Positions 17,271 to 31,129 are shown, counted from the stretch's first letter. The stretch: DNA of 64,000 bases from Nematostella vectensis (GCF_932526225.1 NC_064039.1:10620139-10684138), one strand, 5' to 3'. Numbers and translations are program-made. The notes: a model not told the origin generated them from the sequence alone.

Positions 17271-20204
17271 CTGGCAGCTATGTACGGACAACCGCAAAAT
17301 GGCGTGTCCGCTCAGTTCGTATTCGATCAAGTCTGATGATTCAAAGATTGGAGAGACTATAGTTCAATTTGCATACACGTCTAATAAGTGAAATTCTTTA
17401 AAGCACCCTGGTGAAGATTAGGCCACTATCAAGCCTATTACGCTGGTAACTCGAGGCGGGATTACTAGATCTCCGAGGTCTGTACGCGAATATGATACTA
17501 AGATGCAGCAGGCATTCTTGACGCGATGGATAAATAGCTTCTTGCTCGTGCTAGATCAAGTGTTCTATTTATGCACGTGTCAAAGATTTGTCAAGACTAT
17601 TTTCAGTTAGAATAATAGAAGCGGAAAAATCTTACTTAAACATTAATTCGATAAAACCCTTTTCCGTTTATTACGGTGGTGTCAGTTTACTAGACTAAAA
17701 ACTAATCTAGTTATTCCATATCCACTTACAGAATCAGGAATAAAAGCAAGATGACAGAGCTGTGGCATATGGTTCTGGACGTACATACTGATCGTCCTAT
17801 CCCATTTCTCGCTTTTCATGATATGTATACACAGGAAAAAGGCTGATGTTGTGTGTGCTAACAACTGGAAACTCCATTAATTGAGCTTTACTCAGCTGTC
17901 TTCAGTAGTCATAAGTAGGGAGAGGAAAGCTTTTCAAATATCTTAGTGCTGTTATGAGAAACAAGGTTGAGAACAGCGTGTTAGTTAATACTAAAAGAAT
18001 AAAAAATTAAACCGCACCCTTGGGCTTATTTCCTTTGATTAAGGCTATTGAATATACAGGATTCGGTAGATTTCTCTTTCACTTGGTATCGATATGGGTT
18101 GACGCCGCTATACAAAAATTAATTGATGTATATTTACTTTATTTAAATCCACGCAATGTTATCTTTGATGTATGTAAAATTTTACTCTACGAAGATCAAT
18201 TTTGCAAAGAAATAAAACCAAACATTTTGGACACATCCAAATTACTCTCTTGAATGAATTGCTCTTTCTTGTCTCTAAGCACAGCCTCAGTATACATAGA
18301 AGGTTTAAACAGGATATACATAACTTATAGCGTTTAATTAGTGCTAACAACTGGTATACAGAATAATAGCGACTGCCAGTATGCCAGAGTCTCAACCCAA
18401 AACAAGGTTACAGTAGCTCGGATTATTTAGCTGGATATTCACAATGGCACATCTGAGATTTCTGTATATTCATGAAAATTTTAAAACAAGGGGTTTGATT
18501 TGATGTCAAATGATCTAGAGTATCGGATGATTCGGATAATCTACTGGCATATTTCAAAACAATGAATAAATTTCTTCAAAAGCAGATATTTAATTTCTGT
18601 TTGTACAAGAAAAAAGCTAGTGAGCGCTTTTATGCGTTCCTTCGGTTCGTTCTACTTTTATTTAACACATTGACCCCTCAACCGGCCTGTACCGGCCTTG
18701 AGAAGTACCCACAACCCAAAAAAACTTATAAATGCAAAATAAACACAACAAGATGAAGATACTCAGGAATCCGTCTAAGGGATAAATAGTCTTGAAGATA
18801 TGCATCCAAACAAAGGTGATAGCAACTACTTTTTAGCCAAATAATAGCTCAGGTTCTTTGATAAACTTCAAATCGAACAAGGAAAAAAACAGCAGAATCA
18901 CCCCTCTCAACAAAACGCTCAAAATACCACACAAGGGAGCGAGATACAAGACACAGATACCTTTATTCTGATCCTCCAGGTTCATTTCCAGGGCCTTAAA
19001 ACACAATGTCCACTCCTTAAGCTTGTGAAACCACTTGGATGCCATTACGGATAGCAAAGCATTCTGGGAGATCCTGGGAAAAATTCACGAGGAAAGGGCC
19101 AGTCACAATCCTCTCCCCAAAGTCAGTTTTTTTTATAAGTCTTTTCACCCTGAAGCCAAACAAATCAATTCCAAATCATACAGGCCCAGTAAACAATTTT
19201 GGGATCAATTTTGTTTCAGAAAAGACAGCATTCAGGAGAGCTGTGGGGATTCATTAGAAAATTATTTTCTCACCCAGGCAAGACCAAACAAGAAAAAAAG
19301 ATCACCATGAATTCAACTTTGCTTGCGAATATCCAATCATCAACTTGTGCTCGCATTAACACAACGACAAGGGATTAAAAAAGGGGACCACAAAGCACTG
19401 TTGGAAATCAAGGATACCGCTGACAAGGTGCAGCGGTGTTTGACTTTGACGGGCTGTATAAAACTTAAAATAGGGGGAAGGTATCTGTTTTAAGTCTGTT
19501 TTTTGTAAATTAAGCTAAAAAATAGCCAGGAGTCAATGGGTTGACAGAGTCGCTATGTCAGATAAAGAAACGTGAGAATGTGGTAATAAATTAGACCCCT
19601 TAAATGAGATTCTAGTCAAACATACTGTTTTACACTCTGTTTACGCTCTCTTTCTCAATTTTCATGTCAAGATGATTTAATTGAACAAAAATTGTGTATT
19701 TTAAAATATGATGAAACAAACCAATACACAATTAGCAAAGTGAAATTGCCTTTATTGTCTTTATTGTGGTGTTACTGTAGAACATAAGTGATTTGATGTT
19801 ACATCAGATGATCTACAAAGAAGTATAGCATAGAAATAAACCATCAAACGATTTGGATATCCTATCTGCAAAAAAAAAAAAAAAAGACTCAGAAGTGCCA
19901 TTGCTGGTTTGTTGATCTACTAAACGATCTGACGTTTATTGAAATTTTTGACAACTTAGTTAGGGTGTTGAAGCGAGGACTGTTTCAAAGTTTAACAGCA
20001 CCAGCAAATTGCACTGTGGGCAATATTGTAGACATATGGTTATTCATTGTGATTTTTTTTTCTTTAAGTGAGATTTATCTAATGTTCTATAAGTTTTACA
20101 GCATGTTCACAGCTTTGGTTAAAATTAAGTACAATGCGAGCAATTGCTTGTTTTTGGATAAGCCAAATAAAAAATGAAACCATCTTGACACCTTCTCTGT
20201 CCAT
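17271..20204. other. Intergenic stretch, no supported gene
   Basis: AT-rich sequence. A minus-strand frame at 19057-18833 (KWFHKLKEWTLCFKALEMN, then a GTATCT donor-like site) looks slightly protein-like but has no acceptor or partner exon that I could find. The rest contains only short frames and a poly-A run at 19869-19884. Confidence 0.35.
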
Positions 20205-22484
20205 TCATGACAATATACAAAAGAAATATAATACACCAAATAAGAAACCCCCAATATGAGCAGCATGCCCTATACCATCACTTGAATAGGCAACAAGGGT
20301 CCTTAGAATGCCTTTATCACTACTGGTACTGTCAATCAACCGTGATGCATCTTCGTAAACCACCAAGGTAGTTAAGAACAGGTGAGATAGCTGGTATAGG
20401 GATTCCATATATAGTATGTGCTCCCTGTGACGATCATGTACTCCGGTCCTTCTCATAATCCTAAGTTCTTGTAGGTTACTGATGAGAGATCTGATGTTGG
20501 CACATGCTTGTATAGCAACAAGTCCAGATAATGCGGCACTTGCCCCTATGCTTGCTCTCCAGGCATTCACACTTGTGTAAACGCTACCAAGTGCTCCTTT
20601 TTGCCAGGACTCAATAGTAGAGTTAAAGGATTCTCCAAATATGCTCCATGTGTAAGGCGATGGCAACACCTCTTGCCATTGAAGCTGTTGATAAACATAC
20701 TCTGCAAGTTGGGCTAAATTCCCAGCAACCCCTCCACCGATGAATGCCGCTAGAAAGTGCTTGCGACCAAATCGGCGGTGGACATCATGTCCAACAGGAA
20801 TTAATATGCTCATGTTACCAATAAAATGGTCCATCCCTAAAAGTGAGACAAATATTATGTCCAAGACCTTAGTTTTAGGTTTTTCTAAAAACCTATAAAC
20901 TAGGCAATCAAACAAACCCACATGATGTGTTGCATAACAAAGTGGTTTATTTTCGTAACAATATCAATCGTGTGTTCAAATAGAACACATTCTGCCGTGC
21001 TCCCTTGGGCATATGTGTGTGGCAAGCTTTGGGATCTTAGTCACTCAAATTCTGGTTTTTAGCCACTTATACTTTTATACATGTATTAAGCATGTAATCA
21101 CATAATGTTATCTGGTAATTTGCTTGAAGACCAAAATCATTTTTTTAGTTGCATTGAAAAATTAAAAAAAAGGTAGTGGTACCTATTATCAGACAGTGCC
21201 CTATTATCAGACACTCGAAAAAAATTGTAAATATCTCAAACAATAGGAAAACACACCGAAAAATTACCCATTGAGTCGAAAAAGCAACATCCAGAAAACA
21301 TGTATTCATAAGCTTTTCACGAGTGTTTATTGTTTCGCAAAACTAGAAATAATTTTCTCTCACGCACCGCAAAATGGCGATTGAAATCCTCTCTTTGACT
21401 TGAATACGCAAGGACGAAAAGAAGCTGTAAAAAAGCGACTGTGATAAAAGTCGCTCGGGGAATCCACCATTTTGTTGTTGATCTCCCAGGATGCCATTTG
21501 GCCTCTGTTTCCATAGACACTTCGGGATAGCTCGAATTGTTTGTAACCAAGCCTAAGTGCCCTATTATCGGACAGTCGAGCAATCATCAAACGATTCAAC
21601 ATAAATTTGAGCGATGGATGAGCAAACTCACATTTCGCCGTGCAGTTTGTCACACGTGCGATGCATGTGTTTTGAATCACTTGCTATGGAGAAGAAAGAC
21701 TATCAAACTAAAAACTATTGTGAGTTTTGCAAAGTACATATGTCAACAATTATTGTCTGCAGTATTTTAATGAAAATGAAGCATGATTTTCCCTATGTTT
21801 TTTGAGAAGAAATCTGTTGTACGATAATAGGGCTAGGGTGTCCGATAATAGGGCTAGGTATCCGATAATAGGGCTTTACAACAAGGCTTACGAACGATTG
21901 TTTTCTCCCAAATTTAACCATCGAATTTTTGTTAAATTGGTCGAATTATTATGTTTAATAGTCAGTGATTTCTAGCTGTAAAACCTAAGACTCAATTGTG
22001 TTTTGAACGCAAGATATTTTAGCGTAAATCTAAAAAGTCTGATAATAGGTACCATTACCTTAAAGAATAGTAATGCAACTGTTTGATCAATACCTTTGAG
22101 CTCTGTTTTATTGATGACTTGATATGCTTGAATTATTTATTGTACGTTTTCATTTCCAATAACTCCCCTCCCTCCCCCCTCCCCCTACCCCCAACGAAGA
22201 ACAGAGATAAAGTAACTTATAATTGTCTTACCACCATGGTTAAAAATGCTTGTCACAAGCGTGTACAATCGTCCATCTTCGAGATTTCTAGGAGAGAAGG
22301 CGAAATGTTTGCCAAGAGTCTCTTTTCGCATCGCAAATGGTCCTCCAAGACTTTGCAAACCGGACAACGGATTGTCCGAGTCGGACGGAAGTCTGGACGC
22401 CAGGCATGGTAAACTGAGAGTAAATATCCCTCCTAAAGTGAAGAACGATTCTTTAACTTGCTCCGATATCCCTAACCAAGCCAT
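20205..22484 (-). CDS. Rhomboid-family intramembrane serine protease
   Basis: Two minus-strand exons, 22484-22232 and 20836-20205, join at a phase-1 codon to give 294 aa. The junction produces TLVTSIFNHGGMDHFIGNM, the continuous NHG...HxxGNM segment of rhomboids, which confirms the splice. The catalytic serine is in GASAALSG and the catalytic histidine in GHAAHIGGFLFG (HxxHxxG). About six hydrophobic segments are present, with a long loop between HFIGNM and GAS. HAAHIGG resembles the mitochondrial PARL type, but an organelle signal is not clear, so the subfamily is open. Such enzymes cut substrates within membranes. The 1.4-kb intron contains a TIR transposon. Confidence 0.85.
21171..22060. 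mobile_element. Non-autonomous DNA transposon, 890 bp, in the rhomboid intron
   Basis: The left end AGGTAGTGGTACCTATTATC and right end GATAATAGGTACCATTACCT are inverted repeats. The core CCTATTATC(A/G)GACA recurs several times in each subterminal region, inverted between the two sides (21180-21215, 21560, 21823-21875, 22039). No transposase frame is present. A target duplication was not clear. Confidence 0.7.
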
Positions 22485-23376
22485 TTAGAGCCAGAATCGA
22501 GTAACAAACCCAAATATTCCAATAATGCAATAAACTTCATTACAACATGGTGGCTCACAAGAGTATAAATAAAACAATCTATAGGATTGGCTGCCCTAGC
22601 TGTCCAATCAAAGAACATGTTGTGTACATGACTAGTCACTAGTCTTCCGGTTCTATCCCGTGACAATACTTCACAAAACACAGAAAGTACAAAAGCAATT
22701 CTCCGAAGTTTACGTTCCCACGAGGTTTGAATAAAGCTGCGCCGTTGTATTAGGTAAAGCTACGTTGTGCTATGAGCGATTTTTTCTGGCGTTGGCCAAG
22801 CTTGTTCCTTGGAAAAAAACAAACTGCCGGCTTTCTCAAAGGTTTGTACCGAGTGTTGTGTAAATGTACAGCCTTCCAATCGGCAATCAAAATCAACTTT
22901 CTTGATTGGTTCAAAGTGTTTCTTATCTGTGGTATTTTATTTTATTCTTTTATAGATTAGGAAGGTGTTTCGTTTGCTTAATTTGCTTGTATTGATTTTT
23001 AGTGAAGCATTGCAAATTTATCCAACATTGGTATATTATATTTCTTGTGCATAAAATGGGGATTCCCTTGTTTTGTAATAAAAGCATTGGATTTCCTACC
23101 TTTATCTCATAAATCCATAGACAGTTGAAGGAAAGGTCTTTAAGGGTGGGGTTCTTTGTCAAGAAACAAATTTGGGAGGGTGCACTCCATCCTCTATATA
23201 TTGAAGAACCGTTTTCTCTTTTTCACCCAGCGAATTATTGAGTGGGTGGGACAGGGTTGGTACGGGGGGGGGGGGGGGGGGGAGAGGTGAGCAACATAAG
23301 GCTCTATCGTCCGTAGAATTTTAACCTACATCAAGCACTTAGTAACATGTTGTTTTCTGTGAATAGTTGATGGACA
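22485..23376. other. Divergent intergenic region between the rhomboid and SLC49A3-like genes
   Basis: The two genes are transcribed away from each other, so both promoters should lie here. No TATA box is evident at either start. A G run occurs at 23265-23282. Confidence 0.4.
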
Positions 23377-26300
23377 ATGAATGAGATGCAGCACCCAGCG
23401 GAAACGTCACCTTTACTGAATGAAGTGGGCCGTCACTACTCACGCCAAGTTTCCAATCAGAATGAAGAGATCCTTAAACGTCAGCAGCTCAAGGATCAAC
23501 ATGCGAAGTATAGGGTTTATACCAGGCGCTGGTTGATGCTTCTTGTCTTGTGTGTGCTTAACTTCTCAAACGCCATGGTAAAGTGAACATCTTTATATCT
23601 TTGCATAATATATAGTACCTAGCAAGATGATAATTGGCTTACAGCGGCCTATGGTTTCAATAACCAGGCACAGATCTAGGTGCAGTGGTTGTCGCTAATA
23701 TCTCCACTGCATGTCTCTCAAGAATATTTAAAAAAATACAAGGAAATGACTACCTAGTAGGGACGAGGTTGTACCCCCAAATATTTCCTAAATGTTTCTG
23801 TATTGTACCCCCAATATATATCTAGGTGCAGTGGTTGTCGCTTATACCCCCACTGCATATCTCTCCAGAATATTTATACCTTTGCAAAAGCCTTGGCAAA
23901 TCCTAGCTACTGTAAGCAGGAGCGTATCTAACATTTTGCCAAAGGGGGGGGGATGGGTTAACCCAAAACTTTTGTCATTATTTTACCTCCGTAACAATTT
24001 TGGGATAAACAGACACAATAAAAAAATCAATAAAAAATCTGTCTATGTTAAGCATCTGATACTACAGACCCAAAAAAGTTTCTAAAATAAATTACCGTAC
24101 TTGTGGTAAGAACAACAAAGTCCTGGGTGCAGAGTCCGCCTTTTGCTACAGAGCTAAGCACTCATGCTTTCAGGCCCATACCCAGGGGGGCTGCAGGGGG
24201 TGCGAACACTACCCTCCCCCCCCCTCCCCCCCCCCACAACGACCGAAAGTCCACTTTTGGTTGTCAATTTGGTTGTAGACAAAACTATAAAGTATAAACT
24301 AGTTCACTCCGGTATGTCATCAATACATAAGTTAGACTTTTTTTTGGAGCCAAATCTGACAATAAGATATAAAAAAATCCTTTTTTGTTTTTTCCAGGCT
24401 GGTAAGATTTTTATCAGAGAATTCCCCCCCCCCCCCCCCCCCGGAAAATTAGGTCCACTTTTTCTGGTTTTGCACCCCCCAAGAAAAATCCTGGGTATGG
24501 GCTGATGGGCCTGGTTGTTGTATTTCTGTGCTCTTCTCACATCTTGAAACAAAAAGGATAAAGAATAACTGTTTTTTTGCTAAAACACAGTTTGTAATAT
24601 GATAAATAAGAGAAAAACATGTTTTCCTTTTTAGATATGGCTGACATTTGCCCCCATTGCTGATAAGTCTGCAAAGTTCTACAACACATCACTAAGTGGT
24701 ATCAACTGGCTGTCCATCATCTATCTGGTTGTGTGCATGTGCTTTGGTCTTTGTGCCTCATGGATGCTGGACACGTGGGGACTCCGTGCAGGGGTAGGGA
24801 TAGCATGGTTTATAACTCTTACTTCGGGTGGCTTAGAACCATAGCACTGGCAACAGACACTTGACGCATGACACAGATGCATTTCCAATTTCTCACATGA
24901 GCCTTGTATCATGATCAAGACATAATGCCAGCAAAAACCTTGGTAGAATGCATGTGTGTCCGCATCCTTTAGCAACTGTTTAGATATAAAAAAACATTGA
25001 TTTTTGGTGCTTGATACATTAGCTAAGCTTGGATGCTGGGGCAGGTACAATGTACTTATATAATGCCATTGATTCTTGGAACATGTTACATAAACCCCTG
25101 TGCAAAAAAAAGTGCAGTTGTGGTGATGGTCCATATTGGGGGGGGGGGGGGAGCGCAAGGGTTTGTGGTGATGCAGTCTTGCCTTGAATCTGGCACGGTT
25201 CTCCGATTTTATGTATTTTATTCCGTGATATTGCGGTTCCTCTAAAGTGTGCAGTTTACAGTTATTGACTTATTTTGACTCAGTCTTATGGATTTTTTAC
25301 TTTTAGAGCGCTATGTTATGGTGTGAAGAGAGTCCACTGTTTAGGGTTTATGACAATTCGTCTCGCCGTCTAAATCTCTCAATTAGATGAATTTCATTGT
25401 GCTTTCGGGTTTCTGGTGTTTTTCTGTGCAGTTTTGCTGTTTTTTGTACCCCGCTTAAGCCCCCCCCCCTCCTTATACTAGACTTGAAAGGAATGTAGAA
25501 AACCTATTCTTAAATAGCTTTCATGGGTAGTTCCACATAGGGTTAATGGAGTGGGTGTAGGCAGTTACTCTTAACTTCTTGGTACTGCAAAGTTCGGATA
25601 ACCCTCCTTTCGTGCAGGTGTTGACAGGGGCGTGGTTGAATGGCACTGGTGCAGGTGTGCGCATCATTGGTAGTCTTCACTTTGTTCCATCCAAGTATAG
25701 ATTTGCTGTTGTGATGGTTGGACAAGGCCTTGCTTCTCTTGCCCAGCCCTTTATTCTTAACTCTCCCACCAAACTGGCAGCGACATGGTTTGCAGCTAAT
25801 GAGAGAGCCACTGCCAATATGTTTGCATCCCTTGGTAAGCAGAGCAAATACAGGGTGGGAGGGGGTGGGGTAGTGCAGATATCCACCCTCTTTGAATAGC
25901 CTGTTAGGCCTTTGTAATAACATGAGTAGTTTTTTTTTAACAAACAAATTATCTAAACCTATGTTTTATCTTCTCCACCTCCACCCCCTTCCCTCTTAAT
26001 AAATCTGGGTCGGCTTCAGGTAAGTATTTATTCATAGGATCAAGCCCACCACCCCTACCCCCCTTAAATAGAGTTTCTAGATTCATGAGTGTTTAGCATG
26101 CATTTTATGTAATGGAATTCTCCACTATGTATAACACTATTTACGTAAATGATCTTATAACTGTTAATACTTGTTTTTACAGCTAATCCACTGGGAGTAT
26201 TAGTTGCAAGTGCCATTGCTCCTATTATTGAAAAGAAATTTGATATTGTTTTAGTGGTAAGTTGAGCAGTGGAGACTAAATTGTGCCAATATCTCTCAGC

Positions 26301-29300
26301 CTAGTCATAGGTACAGTTTTTGATAAGTATTTGTTGATTCTTCAAAAGAAACAATAGACTTTTTTGTGGTCAAAGGGTGGGTGTGTACACATCCTACGCA
26401 CCCCTCCCCCCAGGTACATGTCTATCTCTGTTTATAATGGCGCACTGTTGTTCTAAACGTAATGCACCTCATATTTATATATAATATATTTTGCGCTACA
26501 GGTTGAAGTCTTTGCAATACCAGCTTTTCTTGGTGTTACCATGGCAACATTCGGGTTTTGTAACAGTCTTCCACCAAGTCCACCTACTATGTCTGCAGCA
26601 AGCAAGTCTGAACCTTTTTTCTCTGGCTTGAAACAGGTGCTGTTCACTGTGTAGCCTTAATTCTGTTTTGCCACTAGAAATAGATATGTTGATAGATGAG
26701 GAGAGTGGGTAGCTTGCTTGTAGAAGATGGTTGATGGTGTCTTGATCGATAGGCCTTTCATACACCATTTTGAATTGAGGCAATGTTTCATCCCACAGGA
26801 AAACATTTACAACAAAAAGATATTGATGGGGGCAGAAAAAAATGTACAAGCAGGTGCGATGGCACCCAATTTCACCATCGTAAAATAATGAGTAATTGTA
26901 TATCACACTGGCCATTCAGGGGCATATAAAGGGGGGGATGGAGAGTCGGTTTGGTGGATATTCACCACATTCCACTCACTCTGATCCACTCTGGATCTGT
27001 ACCATGCTTTGATGTGCTTACATATGTGGCATTTTTATCTGCAGGTTTTAAAAAATAAGACCTTCTTGATTCTTATGGTAGCATTTGGAGGTGGGATAGG
27101 GCTGTTCTCCTGTTTGTCCACACTACTGCAGCAGGTTATCTGTCCTCATGGATACACTGATGTGAGTAATGTGCCACATGTTGACAGGTTAACACAACAG
27201 GTTAACACAACAGGTTAACACAACAGGTTAACACAACAGGTTAACACAACAGGTTAACACAACAGGTTAACACAACAGGTTAACACAGTGATTCCTGATT
27301 ACTGTAATAGGGAGTTTGCCTGATCGATTGTTAGACCTGCCTTTAAAACCAGCAGAAAAGAATTGTTTCAAAAAGAAGAAGTTCAGGAGAAGCCTGAATC
27401 TTAGATGTAAATGAATGGAAGGAAGAATAAATAAAAGGTTCTTGAAAAAAAAACGGAAATATGGAAGTTTGCAGTTTTATACTTTCCAATATAAATCTTA
27501 TCCAATATGAAACTTGGCCTCTGCTGGTCATTGTTTTTTTAAGAATTCATTGAAATTGACACCTGTTTAGTAGCATACATAATGTTTTTAGGGTTTGGTT
27601 GATCTGATCAACTTTATTTGCAAACCACTTAGCAAAATGTAGTGGTTTGCACCTAGTTTTTTTTTTGTATCAAAACCCCTAAAATGAGGTTTCATTTGCA
27701 TGTGCATCGCACTTCCCCAACACTATAAAACACTAGGGGCATTAGAGGCACGTGTCCCCCCTCCCCCAAATTATTTCATCAATTACAAGGAAATGACTAC
27801 CTAGTAGGGGTGAGGTTGTGCCCCCAAATATTTTCTAAATGTTTCTGTATTGTGCCCCCCAACATTTCAAGGCCTGCTACGGCACTGCCCCAACGCTTTG
27901 AAGTTGCTTTTGGATTGGTTTTAATTTGACCGAATTCTTAAAAGCAATTAACCATGAGAGACCTAAAGGCAATAGGTCCAAGTCATTCTAAATCCAGTGT
28001 TTTTAGGGGGCACCATTTGAGTCCTCCACACAATTTGAAGAATCTAGAAAGTGTTGAACTCCCTTCGTTTGAAAACCTATCCCTAGACCTGTATCAAATC
28101 TAAGATGCTTCTCTGAGTATGTACGCAGCTGCTTTGTCTCCTATTATCTTTGCTCTACAAAGGAGTTCTTTTGTCTCTATTCTTCTCGTTCTTTGTGTCG
28201 AGGTGCGGATATTGTTCATTTGCCCAATCAAATTGCAGCTTGTAAGGGCTACGTACTGACCCGCTTCTCTTGTCCTCAGACTCAGGCTGGTGTAGCTGGA
28301 GCTGTACTTATTGGCACTGGTCTTGTGGGCGGAGCCATTACAGGCTCGTATGTCGATGCCACCAAGAAGTTTGAGGCAACAGCCAAAGTGTCTTACGGAT
28401 TTGCAGCAATTGCTTGTATCTTCTTTGCACTGGTAAGGTACAAATTGCCTCTCCATTGATCTCTATCAAACTAACGAGGGACAGCAGAAATGAGATTGGG
28501 TCATGCAAGTAGTTCACATCCTTAAAGGGGCTACTTTCGGGAAATGGTCCGGGGTATAATTACTTAATTTGAATAAAAGAGGGAAGGATTGAGATAATGG
28601 TAATTTGTATCGTAGACAAAATTGTTAAAATGCAAAGATAGAATCGGATTATTGAGCTTCCCTTTGACCCACAAAATAGTTTCCTACAATTCCTTTGATA
28701 ACTTTTCCTCTATGCGTCTCAGGTGACAGAGACTACCTAGGACTTTTTGACATTGGGGAAAGTTTGCTTTTCCACCATCTTCCTATGCGTTGACTAGAAA
28801 TAGATGTTGGGTTTGAAACCATCCTTGTCAGACTGTAGAAATGACAGTCGAATCCATACGTTTGCAGGCATCTCGTGAGAATCACCACGTGGCCGAAGTT
28901 ATGATCACCTCTGCTGTGTTTGGCTTTTTTGCTTTCTCGCTGATGCCGGTGTGTCTGGAACTTGGCGTTGAGTGCACGTACCCCGCCGCAGAGGCGACGA
29001 GTGCCGGGCTTCAGTGGATTTTCGGGTGAGTCATACACTAGAATGGCCAAGCGGGCGCACAGTCATCCACATGGGGATAACTCGCGGGTGAGTCTCACTG
29101 TGGAATGATGACCAGTGCATCCACATGGGGATAACTCGCGGGTGATTCTCACCGTGGAATAATCAGGGCATCCACACAGGGATAATTCGCGGGTGAGTCA
29201 CACTGTGGAATGATCAGGGCATCCACACGGGGATAATTCGCGGGTGAGTCACACTGTGGCATGATCAGGGCATCCACACGGGGATAATTCGCGGGTGAGT

Positions 29301-30349
29301 CACACTGTGGAATGATCAGGGCATCCACACAGGGATAACTCGTGGGTTTGTCACACTGAGAAATAGTCAGGGCATCCACACAGGGATAACTCGTGGGTGA
29401 GTCACACTGTGGAATGATCAGGGCATCCACATAGGGATAACGGGTGGGTGAGTCACACTGTGGAATAGTCAGGGCATCCAAACAGGGATAACGGGTGGGT
29501 GAGTCACACTGTGGAATGGCCAGGGCATCCACACAGGGATAACTCGTGGATGAGTCACACACTGTGGGATAGTCAGGGCATCCAAACAGGGATAACTGGT
29601 GGGTGAGTCACACTGTTGAATGGCCAGGGCATCCACATAGGTATAACCGGGGGGTGAGTCACTCGTGAGTCGTGGAATGACCAGGGGATACACACGGACA
29701 CAGAGATGACTAGGTGGGTCACACACTAGGATACCCAGGGCACGAGTGTTTTCTTTACCCTACCATTGGCCTTAAGATCACGTGTTTTCTTTACCCTACC
29801 ATTGGCCTTTAAGATCACGTGTTTTCTTTACCCTACCATTGACCCTAAAGATCACGTGTTTTCTTTACCCTACCATTGGCCCTAAAGATCACGTGTTTTA
29901 TTTACCCTCCATTGGCCCTAAAGATCACGTGTTTTCTTTACCCTACCATTGGACCTAAAGATCACGTGATTCCTTAACCTACTAGCCCTGAAGATCACGC
30001 GTTGTCTTTTCTCTGCAGACAATTCTCAGGGATCGTTCTCATCCTTGTTTGCCAAGCGCTAGCGACGTACAAACTCCCCGCAGAGTTACCCGACTCACAA
30101 TGCGACAACAAAGACAAAGAAACTGGTAAAATCCAGGATCTAACGTACTCGATGTACGCGCTTGCCATCCTTGCCGCCGCCATCGCTATCATGTTCATCA
30201 CGCTGTTCAAACCGACATACAAACGCTTAACCGCCGAGCGGAAAGACGCAATTGAGAGAATTGGGCACATCAATAGTCCGCTGACCAGGGGGCCGACGAG
30301 CCCGCCGCTCAACAGACCGGGAAAGCAGACGACCGTAGCCATAGCATAG
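23377..30349 (+). CDS. SLC49A3/MFSD7-like major facilitator transporter
   Basis: Nine exons with agreeing phases (1545 nt, 514 aa): 23377-23577, 24635-24793, 25618-25834, 26183-26256, 26502-26636, 27045-27161, 28280-28432, 28868-29025, 30019-30349. About twelve membrane spans. Order of landmarks: cytosolic N-terminus; RRWLMLLVLCVLNFSNAM (TM1); IWLTFAPIAD; INWLSIIYLVV (TM2); NSPTKLAATWF and ERATANMFASLANPLGVLVA (TM4-5), the segment typical of the SLC49/FLVCR family and closest to the MFSD7 branch; LPPSPPT loop; LELGVECTYPAAEATSAG in the C-half. The C-terminus is Pro-rich (GPTSPPLNRPG). SLC49 relatives move haem, choline or similar solutes, but the A3 substrate is unclear. The family call is firm and the orthology likely. 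Confidence 0.88.
23666..23910. repeat. Interspersed repeat, also at 27785-27890
   Basis: TCTAGGTGCAGTGGTTGTCG occurs twice here, and AAGGAAATGACTACCTAGTA plus the following CCCCCAAATATTT block recurs at 27785. All copies are in introns of the SLC49A3-like gene. The type of element is not known. Confidence 0.5.
24171..24504. mobile_element. MITE with ends CAGGCCCATACCCAGG / CCTGGGTATGGGCTG
   Basis: Inverted ends with C and G runs inside. The internal block with CGAAAGTCCACTT and GGTATGTCATCAAT recurs at 35043-35252. It lies in intron 1 of the transporter gene. Confidence 0.65.
27186..27290. repeat. 13-bp minisatellite, 8 copies
   Basis: The unit is AGGTTAACACAAC, perfectly repeated. It starts 25 bases inside intron 6 of the transporter gene. 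Confidence 0.95.
29026..29745. repeat. 51-bp minisatellite derived from the exon 8 splice donor
   Basis: About 13 units with core GCGGGTGAGTCACACTGTGG and GGGCATCCACACGGGGATAA. The first unit is the real exon 8/intron junction (TTCGGGTGAGTCATACACTA). Nearly every unit therefore repeats a GGGTGAGTC donor. Confidence 0.9.
29750..30005. repeat. About 36-bp minisatellite leading into the exon 9 acceptor
   Basis: About seven units of AAGATCACGTGTTTTCTTTA plus CCCTACCATTGGCC. The last unit (AGATCACGCGTTGTCTTTTC) runs into the acceptor TCTGCAG at 30018. Confidence 0.85.
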
Positions 30350-31129
30350 TGAACCATTTTAAGGCGGGCAATTCCACCACAATTCCCATGATGCATTGTT
30401 ATGCAGCGAAGGGCAAAACATTTTCTCAAATTCATAGAAGTCTGTTAGTATAAATGTAGTGGCAGAAAATTGTTCCTACGTCTTCTAGGCCAATCACGCC
30501 GCCATTTTATGCTCCCGGTCAATGCCGAGTAACACATTTTCATCGGCTATTTCAAGCGATATTTACAATCAAATACCGTCAATAACGTATCAGTCTTGTA
30601 GACTGATGTCATTTAGTAGACTGTTTGAGTTTGAGTTTCTGTTTTACGGGTTTAACTGCGGATAAACCGGTTTATTTTCAATGATAATAACAAAGGAGTG
30701 GCTGATCGACATTCTTTAAAACGACAATTCAATGCACCATTGGTAGGATGATTTTTTTATGGCGTGGCGTGGAATTAAGTAAAAGGATTTATAAAAGTAG
30801 AAATTTTAAAAATATTATTATATACATTATTTTGTGGCCGTCACAGGGACAAAATACAGAAGATATATATTTTATTATTAAAATAATTCGATACAAACTA
30901 TAAAATTTATAACCTTCAAATTTTGGCTGAGGTTATCTGTGTTGATTATGTAATTATATTTAACATTACAAATGAATGTTACACACTTAATTTCACTGCT
31001 ATATTATTCCTTTTCTTTCCTTCTGTGTATTAGCACCCTATTTGCCCAGAGGTAATATCCCAGCATATTGGATAAGTGTGCGTCCTTCCCCATTTCCTAC
31101 GTGACATTTCCCGCTTCTACCGAGCAAAT
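30350..31129. other. Convergent 3' region of the transporter gene
   Basis: AT-rich, probably partly 3' UTR of the transporter. No other gene was recognised. Confidence 0.4.

Noticed and set aside
18833-19057. Minus-strand frame with KLKEWTLCFKALEMN
   Set aside because: Somewhat protein-like and followed by a donor-like site, but no acceptor, partner exon or known domain was found.
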